Part shown: positions 46,103 through 54,386 of the stretch, piece by piece
How the letters are laid out: each line of letters opens with the position of its first letter
How positions within the stretch are numbered: position 1 is the stretch's first letter
Origin: G965203045 sp965203045
GTDB lineage: Bacteria > Pseudomonadota > Gammaproteobacteria > PS1 > Pseudothioglobaceae
DNA: 64,000 nt
Assembly: GCA_965203045.1 (NCBI GenBank)
Contig: OZ241850.1
Span: forward strand, 124,001 to 188,000
Reading direction: 5' to 3'
Notes under the pieces: generated by a model
Told to the model about the DNA's origin: nothing
Database searches by the model: none
The model's input: the letters and a program-made list of their open reading frames with translations, nothing else
Made by a program: the position numbers and the translations under genes

Positions 46103-47508
46103 TTTTTAGTCGGTAGCAAATCAGTGATCGTGCCCTCTGCCATCTCGGCTGCAAATGCCACAGTTTCTGACAAAGTCGGATGCGGATGAATGCTAAGAGC
46201 AATATCACTCATAGTCGCTCCCATTTCAATAGCAAGAGTTGCCTCTGCTATGAGCTCACCAGCGTTAGTACCACAAATCCCCATACCAATCATGCGTTTA
46301 GTTTTTTTATCAAATAATGCTTTAGATACACCTTCATTACGCCCTATACTTAAACTGCGGCCACTAGCAGCCCAAGGAAAGCTACCAACTTCATAAGCAA
46401 TGCTTTCAGCTTTTAATCGTTTCTCAGTTTTTCCTACCCACGCTATTTCAGGGTCAGTATAAGCTACCGAGGGAATACTTAGCACATCAAAAGCACACTT
46501 GTGTCCACAAATTACCTCAGCTGCAACCTTTGCCTCAGCTACCGCTTTATGGGCAAGCATGGGTTGACCAATAATATCACCAATGGCAAAAATATTATCT
46601 ACATTAGTACGCAGCTGTCTATCAACAATAATAAATCCATTTTCGTCCACAGCAACACCAGCTTTATCAGCATCAATTAGCTTGCTGTTTGGCGTTCTAC
46701 CAATGGCAATTAACGCTTTGTCAAAATTACTAATCTTACTCATACCTTTTTTATCTTCTAAATCAACCTCAACACCATTACTATTTACACTCATTTTATT
46801 AATTTTGGTATTAAGTAGAATGGTATAACCGCTTTTTTGTAAATAGCGATGCAATGGCTTGATAATATCATTATCAGCGCTTGTAATTAATTGGTCTGAG
46901 AGTTCAACCACAGTAATTTCACTACCAAGCGCCTGATAAACACAAGCCATTTCCAAACCAATAATACCTCCACCAACAACTAACAAGCTCTGAGGTGGTT
47001 CAGTTAAATCAAGAGCATCAGTTGAGTCCATTACTTTTTTGTTATCAAATGGAAACGCAGATGACTTAGCAACACTAGAACCAGCAGCAATGATACAATG
47101 CTCAAACTCAATAATATCACCACTATTGAGTTTGATTTGAGTATTTGATAAAAATTTAGCATAATCTGTTATCACCTTAACCTTGCGTGCCTTAGCCAAA
47201 GCCCCAATACCACTAGTAAGTTTATTGACAATATTATTTTTATTAGCATTAATTTTACTAATACTAATCTTTTTATGATTAAAATTAATACCTAAGTCGG
47301 CGGCAGTTTTAGCATGATTTATAATTTCTGCAGTATGCAATAAAGCTTTTGAAGGAATGCAGCCCACATTTAAACACACTCCTCCTAAATTATCATAACG
47401 TTCAACAAGCACCACCTCCTTGCCCAAATCAGCAAGGCGAAAAGCTGCAGTATAACCACCAGGGCCGGCGCCAATAACAACAGCTTGAGTTTTAATAATA
47501 TTACTCAT
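46099..47508 (-). CDS. lpdA: Dihydrolipoamide dehydrogenase (E3)
   Basis: FAD enzyme reoxidising the lipoyl groups of 2-oxoacid dehydrogenase complexes. 469 aa. FAD-binding VVIGAGPGGYTAAFR near 10-24; redox disulfide GGVCLNVGCIPSK near 42-54; NAD site VVGGGIIGLEMA near 178; the catalytic His-Glu pair in HPHPTLSET near 443. Overlaps aceF by 4 nt, so it most likely serves that E2. Confidence 0.97.
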   Translation of the reverse strand: MSNIIKTQAVVIGAGPGGYTAAFRLADLGKEVVLVERYDNLGGVCLNVGCIPSKALLHTAEIINHAKTAADLGINFNHKKISISKINANKNNIVNKLTSGIGALAKARKVKVITDYAKFLSNTQIKLNSGDIIEFEHCIIAAGSSVAKSSAFPFDNKKVMDSTDALDLTEPPQSLLVVGGGIIGLEMACVYQALGSEITVVELSDQLITSADNDIIKPLHRYLQKSGYTILLNTKINKMSVNSNGVEVDLEDKKGMSKISNFDKALIAIGRTPNSKLIDADKAGVAVDENGFIIVDRQLRTNVDNIFAIGDIIGQPMLAHKAVAEAKVAAEVICGHKCAFDVLSIPSVAYTDPEIAWVGKTEKRLKAESIAYEVGSFPWAASGRSLSIGRNEGVSKALFDKKTKRMIGMGICGTNAGELIAEATLAIEMGATMSDIALSIHPHPTLSETVAFAAEMAEGTITDLLPTKK

Positions 47509-48779
47509 AGCAAATTTCTAATATCGCTTAATAAAGTGCCTAGCTCAGTAATAAAACGCACTCCTTGCACGCCGTCAATTACACGATGGTTATAAGACAA
47601 TGCCAGCGGTAACATTAGTTGGGGTTCAAATTCGCTACCATTCCAAATCGGCTTAATCCGCGCTCTAGAAACTCCTAAAATCGCCACCTCTGGCGCATTA
47701 ACAATCGGAGTAAATTGCATCCCACCAATACCACCTAGACTAGAAATAGTAAAGTTAGAGCCTTGCAAATCAGAACTGTTAAGCTTACCGGCGCGCGCTC
47801 TAGAAGAAAGGTCTAATAAATCACTCATTAACTCAGTAATATTTTTATTGAGCACAGAGCGAATAACTGGTACTATTAAGCCATCATCAGTATCAACCGC
47901 AATACCTAAATTAATATATTTTTTGCTAATGAGAGAAGCATTATCAGCAGCAAGAGAACTATTAAAACATGGGTTATTTTTAAGCGCAATCGCCACCGCT
48001 TTAATAATAAATACCAGTGGTGTTAGCTTAATGCCTCTTTGTTTTTGTGCTTGTCTAAACTCCTCTAAATCACTAATATTAACTTCATCAAACTGAGTAA
48101 CATGAGGCACGTTAAGCCAACAAGCATGTAAGTGCTTACCAGAGATTTTGTTAATGCGTGATAATTCTAAATTTTCCACCTCGCCAAACTTGGAAAAATC
48201 AACCTCAGCAATACTTGGAATACCACTTGTTCCAGCAGTCTCAATACTTAAAGCACGTTTTACAAAACTTTTAATATCTTTCTCAGTAATACGACCATTA
48301 GCCCCGCTACCACTAACCGTAGATAAATCTACCCCTAACTCACGCGCCAATTTACGCATAGCTGGCGAGGCATGAAAATCAGCCTGCGGAGTAACGCCTA
48401 CTACCATTGCTGCGCTTTTATCTGTTTTTGTTGCTACTGATTGTTTGGCTATTTCTGGTTTGGTTTTTGCTTCTGTTGCTGTTGCTACTGTCTTTTCTGG
48501 TGTTTCGCTTGCCTTTTTATCTGTTGCTGTCTCTGCACTTTCAGGTTCAAGCATTAAAATTTGGTCACCCTCTTTGACCTTATCACCTACAGCAATACTT
48601 ACAGAAACTACCTTACCAGCGCTAGGACTTGGAATTTCCATTGATGCCTTATCTGATTCAAGAGTAATAATACTATCTTCTGAGGCAATATTATCACCTG
48701 GACTAACTAAAACCTCAATCACCTCAACTTCATCAAAATCACCAATATCTGGTAGATTTATTGCAATTGTATTTGCCAT
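47505..48779 (-). CDS. aceF: Dihydrolipoamide acetyltransferase (E2) of pyruvate dehydrogenase
   Basis: Core of the pyruvate dehydrogenase complex, passing acetyl groups from lipoate to CoA. 424 aa. One N-terminal lipoyl domain with the modified Lys in ESDKASMEIP near 43-52; a long Ala/Thr/Lys-rich linker (about 83-135); a peripheral-subunit-binding domain (SPAMRKLARELGVDLSTVSG, near 141-160); the catalytic domain ending in NHRVIDGVQGVRF with active His and Asp. E. coli AceF has three lipoyl domains; here one. aceE is not beside it, since the gene upstream is divergent and unrelated. Confidence 0.93.
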   Translation of the reverse strand: MANTIAINLPDIGDFDEVEVIEVLVSPGDNIASEDSIITLESDKASMEIPSPSAGKVVSVSIAVGDKVKEGDQILMLEPESAETATDKKASETPEKTVATATEAKTKPEIAKQSVATKTDKSAAMVVGVTPQADFHASPAMRKLARELGVDLSTVSGSGANGRITEKDIKSFVKRALSIETAGTSGIPSIAEVDFSKFGEVENLELSRINKISGKHLHACWLNVPHVTQFDEVNISDLEEFRQAQKQRGIKLTPLVFIIKAVAIALKNNPCFNSSLAADNASLISKKYINLGIAVDTDDGLIVPVIRSVLNKNITELMSDLLDLSSRARAGKLNSSDLQGSNFTISSLGGIGGMQFTPIVNAPEVAILGVSRARIKPIWNGSEFEPQLMLPLALSYNHRVIDGVQGVRFITELGTLLSDIRNLL

Positions 48780-48880
48780 CTTATTTAAATGTTTTACAAC
48801 AATAATAAAAATAGCATTATCCCAAAAAATCTATTAAATGGGGGGAATTTGATAAAATATAGCACTTTTATGATGTAAAT

Positions 48881-49627
48881 ATGTCCAATCTTGCTATTAA
48901 AATCACCAATCTAACTAAACAATATTCCAATAAAACTAAGGCTTTATCTAGTATTAATTTAGAAATTAAACAAGGTGATTTTTTTGCTCTTTTAGGCTCA
49001 AATGGCGCTGGCAAAACTACTACTATCCATATTATTTGCGGCTTATTGCAAAAAACCAGTGGTAATATTGAAGTTTTAGATATTAACCAAGCAAAGCATC
49101 CAACCCGAGTTAAAGCTCTGATTGGTTTGATGGGACAGGAATTTAATTTTAGTCTTTTTGAACCTATTGAAGAAGTTCTTCTTAATCAAGCAGGCTATTA
49201 CGGCATCAAGCGCGCAGATGCCAAAATAAAAGCAACAGAACTACTAAAAAAAATGGCTCTATTTGAAAAAAAACGCGATATTGTCCAAACGCTATCCGGC
49301 GGTATGAAACGTCGCCTAATGCTAGCAAGAGCGCTTATGCACGAACCTAAAATTTTAATCCTTGATGAACCCACCGCCGGAGTTGATGTAGAAATTCGCC
49401 ATAGTTTGTGGATCTATTTAAAAGAATTAAACCAAGCTGGCATTACTATTATTCTAACCACTCATTACCTAGAAGAAGCTGAGCAGTTGTGCGAGAATAT
49501 CGCAATTATTGATAAAGGTAAGGTGTTATTACAAAATAAAATGGCAGATTTACTTAACCAAGCTGATAAAAAAGTAAGAAACAAATTAGAAACTATATTT
49601 ATTAAGCTAACTCAAGAAGATGTCTAG
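48881..49627 (+). CDS. ABC transporter ATP-binding protein (YadG type)
   Basis: ATPase of an ABC-2-type exporter. 248 aa. Walker A LGSNGAGKTTT near 38-48, signature LSGGMKRRLMLARAL near 137-151, Walker B ILILDEPTAG near 157-166, switch His in LTTHYLEEAE. Overlaps its permease by 8 nt. The pair resembles YadGH of E. coli, whose substrate is not established. No Shine-Dalgarno; TATGAT ends 6 nt before the start. Confidence 0.9.
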   Translation: MSNLAIKITNLTKQYSNKTKALSSINLEIKQGDFFALLGSNGAGKTTTIHIICGLLQKTSGNIEVLDINQAKHPTRVKALIGLMGQEFNFSLFEPIEEVLLNQAGYYGIKRADAKIKATELLKKMALFEKKRDIVQTLSGGMKRRLMLARALMHEPKILILDEPTAGVDVEIRHSLWIYLKELNQAGITIILTTHYLEEAEQLCENIAIIDKGKVLLQNKMADLLNQADKKVRNKLETIFIKLTQEDV

Positions 49628-50390
49628 TCTACAATTATTTACTGCTTATAAGACCATAGTCAGCAAAGAAGTGCTGCGATTTATGCGCATTTGGATACAA
49701 ACAGTGCTACCACCTATGATAACAAGTGTGCTATATCTAGTAATTTTTGGTTATGTTATTGGCAGTCGCGTCGGTGAGATGGCGGGTTTTGATTATCGGG
49801 TCTATATCATACCCGGAGTTGTGCTGATGAACGCCATTATTAACGCCTATTCTAATACTGTAAGCTCATTCTACCTAATTAAATTTAACCGCAGTATTGA
49901 GGAAATTTTAGTCTCACCAATGCCTAACTGGCTAATAGCTCTAGGCTTTATCAGCGGTGGTGTTGTGCGCGGTTTAATAGTGGGCCTAGCAGTGTTATTA
50001 GTGGCGTGGCTACTAGTTGGCTTTACTCTGCCCCAACTATGGTCATTTACCCTAATTCTACTGCTAACCACTACCTTATTCGCAACTGCTGGTTTTATCA
50101 ATGCCATTTTTGCCAAATCGTTTGACGACATTACCATAATCCCTAACTTTATACTAATGCCTCTTACTTACTTAGGTGGCATGTTCTATGATATCAATAT
50201 CTTGCCAGCCATTTGGCAAACCATATCTGCATTCAACCCCATCTTTTATATGATAGAGGGCTTCAAAAATAGTTTTTTCAGCAGCGCCAATATCTCAATT
50301 AGCACCTCGGTTACCATTTTGATTTTAATGATTATCACCCTATTTATTTTAGCGCTCTATTTTATGAAACAACGTATTACTAATGCTTGA
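49620..50390 (+). CDS. ABC-2 type transporter permease (YadH type)
   Basis: Membrane partner of the preceding ATPase. 256 aa with six hydrophobic helices and the ABC-2 family block FILMPLTYLGGMFYDINILP near 177-196, followed by NPIFYMIEGFKNSFF. Single polypeptide, so the exporter is likely an ATPase dimer plus a permease dimer. Ends the unit; the 300 nt downstream have no intact gene. Confidence 0.9.
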   Translation: MSSLQLFTAYKTIVSKEVLRFMRIWIQTVLPPMITSVLYLVIFGYVIGSRVGEMAGFDYRVYIIPGVVLMNAIINAYSNTVSSFYLIKFNRSIEEILVSPMPNWLIALGFISGGVVRGLIVGLAVLLVAWLLVGFTLPQLWSFTLILLLTTTLFATAGFINAIFAKSFDDITIIPNFILMPLTYLGGMFYDINILPAIWQTISAFNPIFYMIEGFKNSFFSSANISISTSVTILILMIITLFILALYFMKQRITNA

Positions 50391-50448
50391 TTTTAAAATA
50401 TACCTCAAATTTAACTCATAACCACTAACTTTATATTTTCATTAATAC

Positions 50449-50661
50449 TTAATTTTTACCTTGCCATGTGCCCCCTAGCGCCACTAGTAATAGTTCCAAC
50501 TGATAAACCCAAGTTTCTAAACCACTTCCTGCCTTACAATATTCAAAGCTATAACCGTTATAGTTATGCATTAAATAATCCATTATATGTTTTGGATAAT
50601 AAATAAAAAGGATTTGACTAGTGGAGCAGCCTTTAAAAAGAGCAAATAGGTCAAAGTAATT
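50449..50661 (-). pseudogene. Probable decayed gene fragment resembling co-chaperone HscB
   Basis: The 300-nt gap 50391-50690 contains an open minus-strand frame (50449-50676) without a start codon at its head. Four short blocks occur in the order found in HscB (iron-sulfur cluster co-chaperone): NYFDLFAL near the N-terminus (HscB: YFxLFxL), YYPKH where the J domain has YHPDK, DYLMHNYNGYSFE (HscB: xYLLxLxGxxF) and ETWVYQLELL (HscB: FLMEQLELRE). The pieces between are missing, so about half of HscB is gone and the HPD triad is broken. An internal ATG at 50583 could still give 44 aa. The remnant idea rests on eye alignment only. Confidence 0.4.
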
Positions 50662-50690
50662 TAATTTAATAGTCTTTTAATTATTGCCAG

Positions 50691-52370
50691 TTATTGAATT
50701 TTACCAACCCATGACGTGCCAATGCCACGGTTATCACTAGCGGCGTCAATCTTACCGTTTTTATGCAAAATAACCACTTGCATATTGCCCCAGTCGGGTT
50801 GTTGGGTAATGGTATGTCCTATTTGGGCAAGTTTTTCTCTATTGGTTATAGAGATTGCTCCTTGTTCAACAAATACTGTATCTGGTAAAAATTGATGGTG
50901 AAAACGTTTTTGACTGACAATCTCTTGAGCAGTTCTACCTTCTAGTGCTGCCATCACCCCTAATAATACTGTGGTAATAATACGACTGCCACCCGGAGTG
51001 CCAAGTATTACAGCTCTGTTGGGTGTTATCAAAATAGCAGGACTCATAGAGGAAAGCATGCGTTTTTTAGGAGCAATAGCATTGGCGTCACTGCCGATAA
51101 GGCCATAAACATTAGGAGTGTTAGGCTTAATAGCAAAGTCGTCCATCTCATCGTTAAGTAATATACCGCTATTACCTGCTACAAAACCGCTGCCAAATGG
51201 ATAATTAGTAGATAGTGTTGTAGCGACCATATTACCCTCATCATCAACAATAGAAAAATGGGTGGTATGGTGAGATTTATTTTTGTTGGTAGAAGTGCTA
51301 AAATTATCACTTTTTGAAGCCTTGCTAGGATGAATACTGGCAATTAACCCTTGGACGTAATTAGGACTTAGTAATAATGGTATTGGCACTTTAACAAAAT
51401 CACCATCCCCTAAATAAAGCGCTCGGTCGCGATAAGCGCGGCGCATGGTCTCAATGGCAAAGTGAATGTTGCTGGCTTCTGCATCAACACTAGGCATAGT
51501 TTCTAAGGGTAAGGCTTCTAATTGCCCTAGTATTTGCCCTAATGCAATTCCACCCGAAGAAGGCGGTGGGGCTGAGTAAAGAGTGCTACTGCCTAGGGTA
51601 ATCATTATTGGTTCTCTTTCAACTAGTTGGTAGTTAGCTAAATCTTTTAACTGCCAAATACCACCAGAAGAACGAACAGCTGTTACTAATTCTTGTGCTA
51701 ATTCTCCGTAATAAAATGCACGAGCACCCTTATTAGCAATAGTTGTTAAAGTATTGGCAAGATCTTTTTGTACTAGTAATTCACCAAGCGCTGGCGGTTG
51801 ATTATTCTTCAAAAAAATAGCAGCGCTTTGGGGATAACTAGATAATACAGATTGTCGCAATTTAGCTAATCTCCTATACGCCTTATCTACTGGAAACCCT
51901 GCCTTTGCAACTTGAATTGCTCCTTGTAAATTTTGCTTAAATGTAAGCTTGCCATAACGTTTGCTGATATGTTCCAGCGCTGCTACCACCCCAGGAATGC
52001 CAGCAGATAATGGCCCGTCAACCGAAGCATTAGCTATCACATCACCATCCTTATCTAAATACATATCACGGTGAGATGCAAGCGGGGCTACCTCGCGGGC
52101 GTCAATAAAAACAAAACGTTTTTGTTTGGCAATGTAAAAAAGATAAAAGCCGCCACCTCCAAGCCCCGAAGCATAGGGTTCAACTACGCCAAGCATAGCA
52201 CTTACAGCAACTGCGGCATCAAAAGCATTGCCACCTGCTTTTAAAGTATCAACCCCTGCTTTGGTTGCAAGCGGGTGGGCGCTAGCGATGCCTGCGGCAT
52301 ATACTGTAGCGTTATGGGTAATTATCAATAACAATAATATTGTTATGTATTTGAAAGTAGAGTCAATCAT
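50691..52370 (-). CDS. ggt: Gamma-glutamyltransferase
   Basis: Periplasmic N-terminal-nucleophile hydrolase acting on glutathione and gamma-glutamyl peptides. 559 aa, with signal peptide (hydrophobic 9-25, cut near VYAAG). The autoprocessing site and nucleophile Thr lie in HHTTHFSIVDDEGNMVATT near 367-385; GSGFVAGNSGILLNDEMDDF near 392-411 and PGGSRIITT near 458 are substrate-site blocks. All are intact, so an active enzyme is expected. Alone on the minus strand; a TATAAT on that strand ends 10 nt before its ATG. Confidence 0.96.
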   Translation of the reverse strand: MIDSTFKYITILLLLIITHNATVYAAGIASAHPLATKAGVDTLKAGGNAFDAAVAVSAMLGVVEPYASGLGGGGFYLFYIAKQKRFVFIDAREVAPLASHRDMYLDKDGDVIANASVDGPLSAGIPGVVAALEHISKRYGKLTFKQNLQGAIQVAKAGFPVDKAYRRLAKLRQSVLSSYPQSAAIFLKNNQPPALGELLVQKDLANTLTTIANKGARAFYYGELAQELVTAVRSSGGIWQLKDLANYQLVEREPIMITLGSSTLYSAPPPSSGGIALGQILGQLEALPLETMPSVDAEASNIHFAIETMRRAYRDRALYLGDGDFVKVPIPLLLSPNYVQGLIASIHPSKASKSDNFSTSTNKNKSHHTTHFSIVDDEGNMVATTLSTNYPFGSGFVAGNSGILLNDEMDDFAIKPNTPNVYGLIGSDANAIAPKKRMLSSMSPAILITPNRAVILGTPGGSRIITTVLLGVMAALEGRTAQEIVSQKRFHHQFLPDTVFVEQGAISITNREKLAQIGHTITQQPDWGNMQVVILHKNGKIDAASDNRGIGTSWVGKIQ

Positions 52371-52377
52371 AATTTAA

Positions 52378-52551
52378 TTAATTATATAATTTTTTTAATA
52401 AGGCATATAGCATATCTGATAAATTAATAATTTTTGTAAGTGGTATCACTCTGCAAAAACGTCTGACTAACACCGCGCTATTTTGAGTTTTAAATTTATC
52501 AATAATTCTTACATAATCTTCCCAAATAATTTGACTAGAACATAATAACAC
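52378..52551 (-). CDS. Short unrecognised reading frame upstream of ggt (57 aa)
   Basis: A GTG-started frame of 57 codons that fills most of the ggt/YHS gap and stops 7 nt before ggt. The translation (VLLCSSQIIWEDYV... ending ALLKKLYN) has ordinary amino-acid composition, a mid-section richer in G+C than usual for gaps here, and a basic RRFCRV segment. I do not recognise it. No Shine-Dalgarno is present and the strong promoter of the YHS gene lies across its 5' end on the other strand. It may be a gene fragment or chance. Confidence 0.25.
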   Translation of the reverse strand: MLLCSSQIIWEDYVRIIDKFKTQNSAVLVRRFCRVIPLTKIINLSDMLYALLKKLYN

Positions 52552-52559
52552 AATACAAT
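52531..52559 (+). promoter_or_regulatory. Near-consensus sigma-70 promoter of the YHS-domain gene
   Basis: TTGACT (52531-52536), 17-nt spacer, TACAAT (52554-52559). Transcription would start near 52566, giving a leader of about 19 nt with AAGGAG before the ATG at 52585. It is the best -35/-10 pair I found in the window. Confidence 0.8.
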
Positions 52560-52584
52560 ATGTGCTTTGTTAAGGAGATTAATT

Positions 52585-53034
52585 ATGCGAGCTATTTATT
52601 ATTTACCTAGTAGTATTTTTATTGCTGCTTTATTGCTAATTACATCGGTTTTTGCGATAGATAATGTTTTTAGTAGCTGGGGTAAAGCAATTGGAGGGTA
52701 TGATCCGGTGGCATATTTTAAAGAAAATAAGGCTGTTAAAGGTAAGAAGCAATTTAGTCATAGCTGGGATGGGGCGACTTGGTATTTTGCATCAAAGCAA
52801 AACCTAGATGATTTTATTAGCAGTCCCCAAGCATACGCCCCACAATATGGCGGTTATTGCGCCTATGCGGTTTCTCGTGGCTATACCGCAAGCACTGACC
52901 CTTATGCTTGGTCAATTGTTGATGGTAAGTTATATTTAAACTACAGCAAAGCCACCAGAGAGACTTGGTCAGAAGATGAGCAAGAAAATATCAATGAAGC
53001 TAATCAAAGTTGGCCACAGCTGTTGAATAAATAG
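52585..53034 (+). CDS. Exported YHS-domain protein
   Basis: 149 aa; start at the ATG 52585 with TAAGGAG 7 nt upstream (an in-frame TTG at 52567 lies before the ribosome site and is rejected). Residues 6-25 are a hydrophobic signal peptide cut near VFAID. The mature part is a YHS domain (about 33-100): GGYDPVAYF, WYFASKQNLDDFISSPQAYAPQYGGYCAYAVS, a fold of the ferredoxin-like TRASH group that in relatives binds metal or sits beside metal transport. One Cys remains (GGYCAY). Function unknown; strong promoter suggests abundant expression. Next gene follows after 32 nt. Confidence 0.85.
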   Translation: MRAIYYLPSSIFIAALLLITSVFAIDNVFSSWGKAIGGYDPVAYFKENKAVKGKKQFSHSWDGATWYFASKQNLDDFISSPQAYAPQYGGYCAYAVSRGYTASTDPYAWSIVDGKLYLNYSKATRETWSEDEQENINEANQSWPQLLNK

Positions 53035-53066
53035 TAATGTTTATTATTTAATTTTGTTCTACACTA

Positions 53067-54041
53067 ATGGATTCATTAACCCAATTTATGTTAGGGGCTG
53101 CTGTTGGAGTAGCAGTTAGTCCGCTAAAAACTAGACGTGTTGCTGTGATTGCTGGTGCGCTCGCTACTTTGCCAGACTTAGATATTGTGCTAAATTATGG
53201 TGATGAACTGCAAAATATGATACATCATCGCGGATTTTCGCACTCTTTTTTAATATTAAGTCTATTATCTTTACCACTTGCTTGGGTGCTTAAAAAAATA
53301 CAGCCTAAATTAGCTTTATCTTTTAAGCACTGGTTTTGGTTATGTTTTTGGGTGTTAAATACCCATATTTTATTAGATAGTTTAACTATTTTTGGCACAC
53401 AAGTATTTTTCCCAAGTGGTGTGCCAAGCGTGATGATTGGTTCTATGTTTATCTTTGATTTATTTTATACTATACCCCTATTAGTGGCTTTTGTAGTGCT
53501 GATGCGAGGCAGAAGACCACCTACTTGGTTTGGTTTTTCCACTAATTCTCTGGCTCTTAGTCTAAGCAGCACTTATCTGGTCTTGATGTTATTATTACAA
53601 CAATATGCTTTTGCTAATACTCCACCGCCACAAAATACTGAAATACTTAATAGTTTTACTATGCCTACTCCTTCTAATGGTCTTATTTGGCGAACAGTAT
53701 ATATTGATAAACAACATAGTTATGAGCGCTTCTACAACTTAGTTACCAAGCAACATAGCCCGTGGATTACCATTGCTCACAACAAAAATAATAATGTCCC
53801 TAAAGATAGAGCTTTGAAAAAAATTATTGCTAAATATGACTATTTTGCGCATGGTTTTTACCGTCTAGAATTAATAGGCGATAATATGATTATTAGTGAT
53901 AAACGCATGGGTAGAACAGATATGCCATTCTTCGCTTTTGTGATTGGCAAAAAACAAGGCAACAATTACCAAGCAATAACTCCTAAATCAGTGCCACCGA
54001 CAAATTTCAACTTTATTAAAATGTTTGGTAATTGGAACTAG
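53067..54041 (+). CDS. Inner-membrane metal-dependent hydrolase, YdjM family
   Basis: 324 aa of the YdjM/COG1988 family. N-terminal MDSLTQFMLGAAVG and the histidine block MIHHRGFSHSFLIL near 51-64, with a further NTHILLDSLT near 96-105, are the family metal-binding features. Four to five membrane segments lie in the first 200 residues, then a soluble C-terminal domain of about 130 aa. Role unproven in any relative; probably in the same transcript as the YHS gene. Converges on the cytochrome gene with a 7-nt gap. Confidence 0.85.
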   Translation: MDSLTQFMLGAAVGVAVSPLKTRRVAVIAGALATLPDLDIVLNYGDELQNMIHHRGFSHSFLILSLLSLPLAWVLKKIQPKLALSFKHWFWLCFWVLNTHILLDSLTIFGTQVFFPSGVPSVMIGSMFIFDLFYTIPLLVAFVVLMRGRRPPTWFGFSTNSLALSLSSTYLVLMLLLQQYAFANTPPPQNTEILNSFTMPTPSNGLIWRTVYIDKQHSYERFYNLVTKQHSPWITIAHNKNNNVPKDRALKKIIAKYDYFAHGFYRLELIGDNMIISDKRMGRTDMPFFAFVIGKKQGNNYQAITPKSVPPTNFNFIKMFGNWN

Positions 54042-54048
54042 GTTAAAA

Positions 54049-54336
54049 TTACTGTGCCGCTAAATAATCAGCAATCGCTTGTTCTTTACCAACTACTAGT
54101 TTTGCCATAGCCTCCATAATGGCATCTTTTCTAACACCACTTTGAAAGTCTTTCATTTGCTTAACAGTATAAGCTGCATTTTGACCATTTAATTTTGGAT
54201 AAGTAGGTAAAATAGGAGCAGCGCCCTTAGCGCCATGACAAGAGGCGCAAGTGGCATTATAAGCATCTTCACCAACACCAGCAAATACAAAAGGTGTTAC
54301 CAATACTGCAAATAAGGCTATAGTTGTTAACTTCAT
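54049..54336 (-). CDS. Small periplasmic c-type cytochrome
   Basis: 95-aa class I cytochrome c. Signal peptide (about 1-19, VFAG), heme motif CASCH near 31-35, Met candidates for the sixth ligand in AIMEAMAKLV near 74-83. Resembles cytochrome c5/c553, an electron carrier of the periplasm. AAGGAGG precedes the ATG. Partner oxidase or sulfur-oxidation genes are not adjacent. Confidence 0.92.
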   Translation of the reverse strand: MKLTTIALFAVLVTPFVFAGVGEDAYNATCASCHGAKGAAPILPTYPKLNGQNAAYTVKQMKDFQSGVRKDAIMEAMAKLVVGKEQAIADYLAAQ

Positions 54337-54386
54337 TTAAGGCCTCCTTATTGTAAAATGAGCACCATTATACGCTTAAACTAGCA

